Positions 57,601-64,000 of a DNA stretch of 64,000 nt are shown one piece after another. Below the pieces are notes generated by a model. The model did no database searches. It saw only the letters and a program-made list of their open reading frames with translations, and had not been told where the DNA came from. Source of the stretch: Epichloe hybrida (lineage: Eukaryota; Ascomycota; Sordariomycetes; Hypocreales; Clavicipitaceae). The stretch lies in contig JAFEKR010000002.1 in assembly GCA_019022495.1 (NCBI GenBank), forward strand, positions 2,728,001 through 2,792,000. Direction: 5' to 3'. Position numbers and translations under genes: made by a program. Position 1 is the first letter of the stretch. The number at the start of each line of letters is the position of its first letter.

Positions 57601-58764
57601 CAAAATGGTTTCAAGGTCTGCATACCGGGCAGTGATAGTCCTTGCTCCAGGTCACTGCTTGAAAGACCCGAGAACAATCTGATGTGCTCTAGTAAAGTTC
57701 GCCGCACAAAGCCCGCCGCAGAATGGAATAGCCGCGCGCGGGACTGTGCGGATTACTCAATGAGACGATTCACCTGCAAAAGCACAAGCCCCAGCCAGAT
57801 CCGCGACCTCGTCACCAACCGCATGGATCCTGTCAGGCAGGCCTTTGCAGAGAGACCTCGCGGATCTGAAATGGATGAGCACATTTTTGACGCGAAAACG
57901 ACTTATGCCGACAACGTTGGCCGTCAATAAAATGGGATCCATTATTATCAGTGCGCCTCAAGATTCAAGACTTGTTTGGGGCGAGAGAGTGCGGAGATCG
58001 GGCCGTCCCCTCTTTGAAGTCCCGGCTGTCTGGCCAATCATCGTCCTTCTGGCAGGCCCACGGACCCCATAGCTGTGACATCACATGATTCCACCTCGTA
58101 CTGTGCGTTGGCTGCATTGAACCACATCTTTTTGTTGCCAAGGGAAGGGGGCCATTTCTTCTTGCCCATCGGACTCGTGAAAGCGATACCAATTTCGATT
58201 GCCAACGCCTTGGTTTACCTGTACTCGTGCCACGCGACACCCTGGGTGGTGCTGGACACCAACAACGGACTATTATTTCTCACCTTTTACACCTAAAGCC
58301 CTTCCAACCGCCGCCACCACGCGACCGAAACGCAAGCAAAGCAGGAGACCAACAGCCTGATTGCGGCGGTGGACGCTGTTAGTAGAAGAGGATCTCATAC
58401 CCAGTTAGATATCGAAAAAGACATCATGAGAAGGATTAAGGTGCGCCCTGCCCCACCACAACATCTGATTCTTCACTACTGCAGGGAGCTGGTTTTTGCC
58501 TTTCTTCTTACAACAACGTTCAGTCCAAGCAATTAACTTGAAAGCGTCAGTCATCAATTTTCGTCATCAAGGCATTGAGTCTCGCCTCCTGCGTCGTGTT
58601 CTTTGGTCCTGTGGCACTGTAGCTTGCCAAACCCTGATACACTAAACTACAAAGCTCATTCACGAGTCGCCTTATTATTATCCCCGATTTCCCCAACGAC
58701 TTTCTCGGTCGCCGTCCGGGCCTAGCAACGACAGTGATCCGCCGTGCCGTGGCAGAATCACGAA
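54636..58764. other. 4.1-kb region without a supportable gene
   Basis: I find no family-like open frame on either strand. It has TACTCCGTAC-type words at 54737, 54867 and 55823, poly-A (55567-55582) and poly-T (56348-56367) tracts, and a short GCCCAGC repeat at 57425-57447. The best small open frame (57682-57930, plus) has no recognised features. It might hold non-coding RNA or decayed repeats. Confidence 0.5.
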
Positions 58765-59628
58765 ATGACAAACACGGAAAGAACTAGTCGCCCAGGGGCA
58801 CTCAGTCGCCTGCAGGAAAGGATGCTGCAAGATCGCACGCAGGCTTTCTTTGGCGACTCGCCCCCACCCCGACGACATGCCGCCCCATACCCCGAAGGCG
58901 AGATTATCTATCACTGCAACGATCGCTATGTCGTGCGACACGGCGATACCATCACGAAATACACAACGTTTCCTAACGGCATGGGCGCCAACGACCATCC
59001 CAACGAGGCGCTGGCGCTGCACTTTATTAATACGCATACCACAATTCCGGTACCTGAAGTCATCAGTAGCGATTGGGACCGCATCACCATGAAATATATC
59101 GAGGGTCAGACACTGCAGCAGGCGTGGCCGGTGCTTACGCCCGACCAGCGCTCCAATATCCTGGCCCAGCTCAGCGACTACATCGCACAAATGCGTGCCC
59201 TTCGCGGCATCTACCTTGGCCGCGTTGACGGCCAGGGCGTTGTGGTTCCAAGCATCATGACGCGCTCGGGCGGACCGTTCAGCACCCTGACTGAATTCCA
59301 TGACTGGCTTGTTAAGCCGCCGAAACGGCTACAGGCGCAGTCAATGTATTGGCACCAGATCACGACCCAGCTTGGCGCCGAGTGTCCTATTGTCTTTACG
59401 CATGGAGACATTGCCTCGCGAAACATAATAATATCTGAAGGTCGCATTGTGGCCCTTCTAGACTGGGAATTTGCGGGGTGGTACCCAGAGTATTGGGAAT
59501 ATGTTTTCACTTTACGGGGAATGGATAATATTGACTGGGAGACACTAGGCCAACAACTCCCGTCTCTCTTTGCTAAACACTACGATCTCGAATATATCCT
59601 TGTGCAATTCATCCTTGGGCTTTCTTGA
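58765..59628 (+). CDS. Aminoglycoside-phosphotransferase-like kinase (APH/ChoK family)
   Basis: Single exon, 287 residues from ATG 58765. The kinase-like fold is shown by the glycine-poor N-lobe (YVVRHGDTITKYTTFPNG with the ATP-site lysine), hinge region RITMKYIEGQTLQQAW, catalytic loop VFTHGDIASRNII (His213, Asp215, Asn220) and metal-binding IVALLDWEFAGWYPEYWEY (Asp233). Fungal genomes carry many such APH-type small-molecule kinases; the substrate is unknown, and drug resistance should not be assumed. It has no introns, unlike most neighbours. The end lies 24 bp from the convergent next gene, so their transcripts almost certainly overlap. Confidence 0.9.
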   Translation: MTNTERTSRPGALSRLQERMLQDRTQAFFGDSPPPRRHAAPYPEGEIIYHCNDRYVVRHGDTITKYTTFPNGMGANDHPNEALALHFINTHTTIPVPEVISSDWDRITMKYIEGQTLQQAWPVLTPDQRSNILAQLSDYIAQMRALRGIYLGRVDGQGVVVPSIMTRSGGPFSTLTEFHDWLVKPPKRLQAQSMYWHQITTQLGAECPIVFTHGDIASRNIIISEGRIVALLDWEFAGWYPEYWEYVFTLRGMDNIDWETLGQQLPSLFAKHYDLEYILVQFILGLS

Positions 59629-59652
59629 TAATCACAATCAACCCAACATTGA

Positions 59653-60195
59653 TCAACTAACCGCCCCGTCCAACAAATAGTCCATGAATTCCCCTGCGAC
59701 GGACTCGTACCACTCTTGTGTCTGCAACCCACAGTTCGCAATCTCCTGCAGACCCTCGAGCAGAAAATTCTGACAATTCCAGCCGCTGTCGTGTTCTCGG
59801 CCCTGCACCGGAGTGGCGGCAACAATGTTCACCGGCATCATCTCTTCACCCCTACATACCCGGACAGCCCCCGCGTTAACATGGCTGAGGTAGTTGATGC
59901 TCATGGACCAATCCACCCGGCTGTGGATTTGGTCAATTGCCCAGGGGCTTGCGTCAGTGTCACGTTGTGCATGGACAGTCTCGTGGAAGTTGGAGTTTTC
60001 AGGCGATGTAAAGTAAATGAGAACATGGCGTTTATAATACATGTCGGGCCGTCCTCGAAACACAAACAGCGTCAGACATATTGTCGAATAGTTGTCGCCT
60101 GTGTCGTCGAGTTCTCCCGTCTTGTTGCTGTCCTTGCGACTTGAACTCCCACCAGAGCCTTGTTTTCTCTTGTGGCTAGATTTGCTGGAGAACAT
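59653..60195 (-). CDS. Fungus-specific protein of unknown function
   Basis: Single exon, 180 residues from ATG 60195; the frame extends seven codons upstream but without an ATG. The N-terminus is Ser/Lys-rich (FSSKSSHKRKQGSGGSSSRK). The body has RHVLIYFTSPENSNFHETVH and the likely conserved core TPVQGREHDSGWNCQNFLLE with a conserved-looking Cys and Trp, ending in EFMDYLLDGAVS. The WNCQNFL segment resembles a group of small fungal proteins of unknown role that I cannot name safely. No signal peptide or membrane helix. It is tail-to-tail with the APH-like kinase. Confidence 0.72.
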   Translation of the reverse strand: MFSSKSSHKRKQGSGGSSSRKDSNKTGELDDTGDNYSTICLTLFVFRGRPDMYYKRHVLIYFTSPENSNFHETVHAQRDTDASPWAIDQIHSRVDWSMSINYLSHVNAGAVRVCRGEEMMPVNIVAATPVQGREHDSGWNCQNFLLEGLQEIANCGLQTQEWYESVAGEFMDYLLDGAVS

Positions 60196-60942
60196 GACAG
60201 ATGACAGCCGCGTCAAACGAAATGCAGGAACGGCTTCTTGAGAATGAGTGTAGGGCTGGGGAGAAAGAAGGCGCCAACATCATGGGCTTATATAGCTTCA
60301 GAGGCACAGCCTTTTTTTTTTCTTTTTTTTTTTTTTTGCTTGCCGCCCAGATGCATAGTTGGAGCTTAAAAAGGGATGGACCTCTCTACTTCAAGTTGTT
60401 GTATTCGAGGATCAAATTGGAAACAAAAAGGCAGAAACCAGTGGACGCGCTCGCTTCAACTTGACTTTATTCCTGCTTGATTTTAGCCGCTGAAGGCGCA
60501 GTTGGACGGTGAAAGTCCAGGCCCTGGCCACAAAGATGGTTGGAATTACAGGCCTGTTGCCTCCTGCATTAGTGGCCACCACCAGTAGCAAGTACTGCAT
60601 AAGTTCTAGCAAGTACTGCATAATCTGCCTCGGCGCAACCCACCCTCTTCCTTCCTTCAACATCACTGCTTTTATTGGCAACGCTGCGAGTGAATCAGTT
60701 AGTCAGTCAGGAAGTCAGGCAATCAATGAATCGGTCGAATTCTTGGCGGCGCGGCTTGGTGCCGGCATAGAGAGCCGAGATGAGTCGACGGTGATTGCGT
60801 CATTCAGCATGGTCAAAACGGATGCTAATATGCTATGCTGCTTTTTTCTCTTCATCACAGAAACCAACGAGCAAGCATGAAGGGCATTTGCATTTGCTTT
60901 AAAACTCTTCATCCGTCTTGCCCTTTCCTGTCTACTGCCTTG
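60196..60942. other. Spacer with short direct repeat
   Basis: Contains T-rich tracts (60312-60337) and a direct repeat of AGCAAGTACTGCATAA at about 60586 and 60606. No gene supported. Confidence 0.55.
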
Positions 60943-61948
60943 CTAGGTATGGAATTTCTCCACCACCTCCATTGCAGTAAGCGCATAGCCCGCCTCGTTC
61001 CGAACATCTGCCTCCAACTTGTCCGTGTCCCTTATACGAGCGAATCTCTGCTTCCACAGATTCCAGCGCTCCGGGCAACAACCATCTGTTCCCTTCGTCT
61101 TCCTGTTCAACTTGACTGCTTCCTTCTTGTCGAGTCTCCAGAGTGGACCGGCTGTGGCACCAACGACCTCCTCGTCCCGTCCATACAGACGATTGCCCGC
61201 GAAGATGATCCATGCCGCGGCGCTCTTCACCTTGTAGGAGATGTCTTGTACAGCAGCTGGATCCTCGTTGATCTCATCTGGAGCACCCCTGATTGGCGTC
61301 ATGGAGCCCTCGAGCGCTTCGACCAGGGTCCATAGCGCCCACGAGGACCATGTGTCCACCTTGATGAGTCCCAGACCTGCCACTCTTGCGGCGTAAGTCT
61401 GCAGGTTCACGAATCGCTGCTTCCTTTCTTCCTCATTCGGTGCTCTGGGGTCTGCGCGCAAGGAGCATGCATGGTCAGCAATGGTGGACGCGTGCCCGTG
61501 TTGAAAAAAAAAAAAAAATCGAAGTTGGAACAAGGAAAAAAGCGTTACCATTGTCGATGGCCTCGCGATAGGTGGCGCCGAACAAGGGCAAGTCTTGCCA
61601 CAGCTCCACGGTGCTTCCGGCACCCCAAGAGTCGCCGAGTTTCACAGATTTGGTTGGAAGATCGTGCAGCGCTTGAAGCGTGCTTGCCAGTCTCTCGGCC
61701 TCGGGGCTGTTGTATGGGACTTGGCGCGACAAATCGTGCATCAAGTCCCAGAACCACCACAGGAATCCACCTGCACCATCGGCTTCCACGTAGTTCTCAC
61801 CGAACAGGGCATCGAGTGCCGCGGCGGCTTCGCCGGGCGTCTTTGCACCGTTGACGACGGGCAGAGTCGAATTGAGTATCTCGATGACCCGCGGCGCGAA
61901 GTCGGGCGCACCTGCATCTTCCAAGCGAAGCTGAACAACGGGCGGCAT
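60943..61948 (-). CDS. DUF3632-type fungal protein
   Basis: Exons are 61948-61549 and 61451-60943; 97-bp intron; 302 residues. The N-terminal half (RVIEILNSTLPVVNGAKTPG, FLWWFWDLMHDLSRQVPYNS, LFGATYREAIDN) and the C-terminal half (RFVNLQTYAARVAGLGLIKV, WSSWALWTLVEALEG, SAAAWIIFAGNRLYG, LWRLDKKEAVKLNRKTKG, WNLWKQRFARIRD) match the architecture of the alpha-helical DUF3632 family, widespread in ascomycetes and of unknown function. The junction joins DN to DPRAPNEEE in frame and the intron contains a 15-nt homopolymer. No signal peptide. Family assignment from memory of pattern, moderately sure. Confidence 0.8.
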
Positions 61949-62787
61949 GGTAATTGCGAGAATGAATGGTGAGGAACAACCGACTGGGCCTCATTCGAGC
62001 AGAGGGTAGATGTATATAATCATGGTTGTGCAGGGAGAAGCGACTTCACTCCAGCCAACACGACGGCACTCGGGGAGTTCAACACGTGTGCGTACATACG
62101 TTTGTTGTCATCACGTGTTGTCAGCAGCAGCGGCGGCACACGGACAGCAAACACCATGTTACTACATAGGGCCGTTGCCCGAATGCGGGTGAAACAAACA
62201 GTAAGCCGAGGGACGAAATTCTCCGAGCGAGGCACCAATCGCGATCAAAAAGGCCCGTCGGGTGCTCATCCGCCTTATACACCACTGTATGTGTGTGTCG
62301 TACTGCACAACCCACAGCCCAATCACTCATACCATGTGCTTTTGTTCAAGACAGGAGATGCTCGTCTTACTCAGAATTGTCACAATCTAGGCTTTAATCG
62401 GTCTTCGTGTGGATTCGACATGAGATGCTCGTCTTACTCAGGATCGTCACAATCTGGGCTTTAATTGGTCTTACGTGTGAATTCGGCTGACCGTACAACA
62501 TGCCCCGATCAACTAGTTTCGTCTGACGGGAGCACTCACAGCCAAGTCAGATGTCACGATCGGCGCCCTCTAGGCCCCCCCCCCCTGGGGCTGCCGTTGA
62601 GGGAAGTCAAGTCTATTCCCAAACGGAGGCTGGGAGCCTCATCTTCAAAGCACGGACAGATATAAAAGAGTGTAGCCTCGAACACATCTGTTCGCCTGAA
62701 TAGTTCTTTGCCTCACAATTCTGCCCCTCGATCAATTTCACACACACACACATACTTTCCAACAAGTTTCAGAGTTCCACGACAAAA
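61949..62787. promoter_or_regulatory. Divergent promoter region with 67-bp duplication
   Basis: Spacer between the DUF3632-type gene and the secreted RNase-like gene. It has a tandem 67-bp duplication at 62355-62488, a C-rich run near 62578 and a TATAAAAGA at about 62661, some 127 bp before the ATG, a plausible TATA box for the secreted protein gene. Confidence 0.5.
62355..62488. repeat. 67-bp tandem duplication
   Basis: Copy 1 starts at 62355 (GAGATGCTCGTCTTACTCAG) and copy 2 at 62422. They differ by about seven transitions and one single-base indel. Confidence 0.92.
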
Positions 62788-63331
62788 ATGGTTGCTTTCA
62801 GTCACGTCCTCACCTTGCTCGCGGCCACTGTTGCCCTGGCGAGTCCTGCGCCCGTCAGCGACGCAGCAGGGTTCACGCTCGAAGCTCGTGCCGGTCAGGT
62901 AAAAATGCACCGTCCAAGTCGCAACCACCCTTTTTGTTTTCCCGCGATCAGACTAACTAACCCCCTTGACTTAGATGTATATTTGCAAAGCAGGCAAGGA
63001 CAACAAAGGTCAACAATATGGCGTAGTGAGCTACGACAGGGCAGTTGGCTACTTCCGCGACGCCAAAACCAACACCGGCGCAAGTGGATATCCCAAGCAA
63101 TTCGACAACAAGGGCGGTGTCATGAAGTTCGCCTCAGGCTGCAACAAGGACGTTTGGGAGCTTCCCCTGTTGGCCAACGGCAAGCCGTACGACTACAAGA
63201 AGAAAAAGAGTGACAGCAACCCCCCCGGTCCTATTCGGGTGTACTACACCAAGGATCTGAAGTTCTGCGCTATTGGCGCCAAGGAGAGACCTGATGGTAC
63301 GGGAAACCCTCACAACTGCCAACTGAGGTAA
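62788..63331 (+). CDS. Small secreted RNase/ribotoxin-superfamily protein, probably catalytically impaired
   Basis: Exons are 62788-62898 and 62975-63331; 76-bp intron with GACTAAC branch site; 155 residues. A signal peptide (to about residue 19, ending TVALA) and a short propeptide precede a compact domain with four cysteines (41, 93, 135, 152), enough for two disulfides. The layout, with a Tyr-Pro turn, a Trp-Glu strand (Glu99), a Gly-Pro-x-Arg strand (Arg125) and a Phe-Cys strand, is that of the guanyl-RNase/ribotoxin superfamily of secreted fungal ribonucleases. The conserved Glu and Arg are present, but where members normally have the two catalytic histidines this protein shows Lys78 and Lys140 (by-eye alignment). 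It may be a non-enzymatic or altered-specificity relative, for example an effector. Family moderately sure; activity unknown. Confidence 0.75.
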
Positions 63332-64000
63332 GGGCGAATCTCAAGAGGGCAAGAGCGGCGAGCGACGAATGAATACGGAGTGCGCGTCGTGAGATTTTGG
63401 ATTCTTACAGACCTACATGTGTCCAGGCAGCTTACTACACATATAGTAGGAATGAGTCAAGTCAAAGAAAACACGGTGTCGTATCTGCTTTACAGGGAGA
63501 CCGGCAGTTGGCCTCCTACCTGCGTGAAGATGAGATACAACACAGCGCCTCTGGACCAGACGTAACTGAACCTCGTTTATTCCCCATTGCCCGCCGTCAA
63601 GAGAAATGAGCCGTGACTGAACATCCATGATCAGAGTGCTATACGGCCGAGTAAGAATACGACTCATCACCAGATCACTGGAGACTTGACTGTTTCGTAA
63701 AGCTCCTGAGAGCCGTGATCGCGGGACAACTCCTTGTTGCAGTGACATGGTGCACAGATGCCAGTGCTTTTCAAGTCAGAGGAATGAGTATGACTTTTTG
63801 TGTGGGAGAATCATAGAGAACCAAGAGGTTCTCGTGCGGAATGAAAACGGTAGACTCTCGAGACGGATTATCTCGCTTCGAAACCTTCATTCGAGAGATA
63901 AAACAATTGGATTGACTTTGACTGATTTCGACAAGACGCTGAACATGACATTCCATGGTACACCTTGGACGACCTTCCCAAAAGGTACATCGGCAAGCAG
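63332..64000. other. Right-edge region, unresolved open frames
   Basis: After the secreted protein gene no complete gene is seen. A plus-strand frame from ATG 63747 is open to the edge (84 codons), and a minus-strand frame ending at 63771 is also open to the edge. Neither has a recognised motif, so one may be the end of a neighbouring gene. Confidence 0.4.

Noticed and set aside
57682..57930. 82-codon plus-strand frame in the gene-free stretch
   Set aside because: Short, no motif, no splice partners found; not enough to call a gene.

Overview
This is nuclear DNA of a filamentous ascomycete (Pezizomycotina), most likely a sordariomycete of the order Hypocreales. The evidence is introns of about 48-157 bp with GTRNGT donors and YAG acceptors, three Zn2Cys6 regulators, fungus-only families (2EXR, DUF3632-type, fungal F-box proteins) and long gene-poor spacers rich in simple repeats. 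The order-level placement is inference. I read 22 protein-coding genes and rebuilt 33 introns by eye. I found no rRNA, tRNA, CRISPR or transposase gene.

Layout. 1-2745: secreted subtilisin-type protease, cut by the left edge. 3832-7122: mitochondrial lipoate-protein ligase and chorismate synthase, divergent from a shared promoter. 8020-18484: two Zn2Cys6 transcription factors and an unknown nuclear-looking protein, separated by repeat-rich spacers. 20066-30425: housekeeping block with ARPC3 (actin nucleation), TRM6 (tRNA m1A58 methylation), a FucP-type sugar permease, a low-complexity protein and SDA1 (60S ribosome export). 33132-35429: GPI-anchored mucin-like wall protein. 38581-42862: CAD-type alcohol dehydrogenase and mitochondrial phosphate carrier. 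43809-54635: 2EXR protein, multi-pass membrane protein, F-box protein and a third Zn2Cys6 factor. 54636-58764: a 4.1-kb stretch with no gene I can support. 58765-63331: an accessory-looking run of an aminoglycoside-phosphotransferase-like kinase, two fungus-specific unknowns and a small secreted RNase/ribotoxin-superfamily protein that appears to lack its catalytic histidines.

The genes form no obvious pathway cluster. Core functions (aromatic amino acids, lipoylation, translation, actin, phosphate import) alternate with regulators and surface or secreted proteins. The most unusual signals lie between genes. A short palindromic word, TACTCCGTAC or its variants, recurs about twenty times outside coding sequence. 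One pair sits in the loop of a nearly perfect 45-bp inverted repeat. Several minisatellites are present, including a 69-bp array with two-unit higher-order structure and three unrelated 9-bp arrays side by side. One regulator has its zinc cluster split across 13-nt and 10-nt micro-exons.
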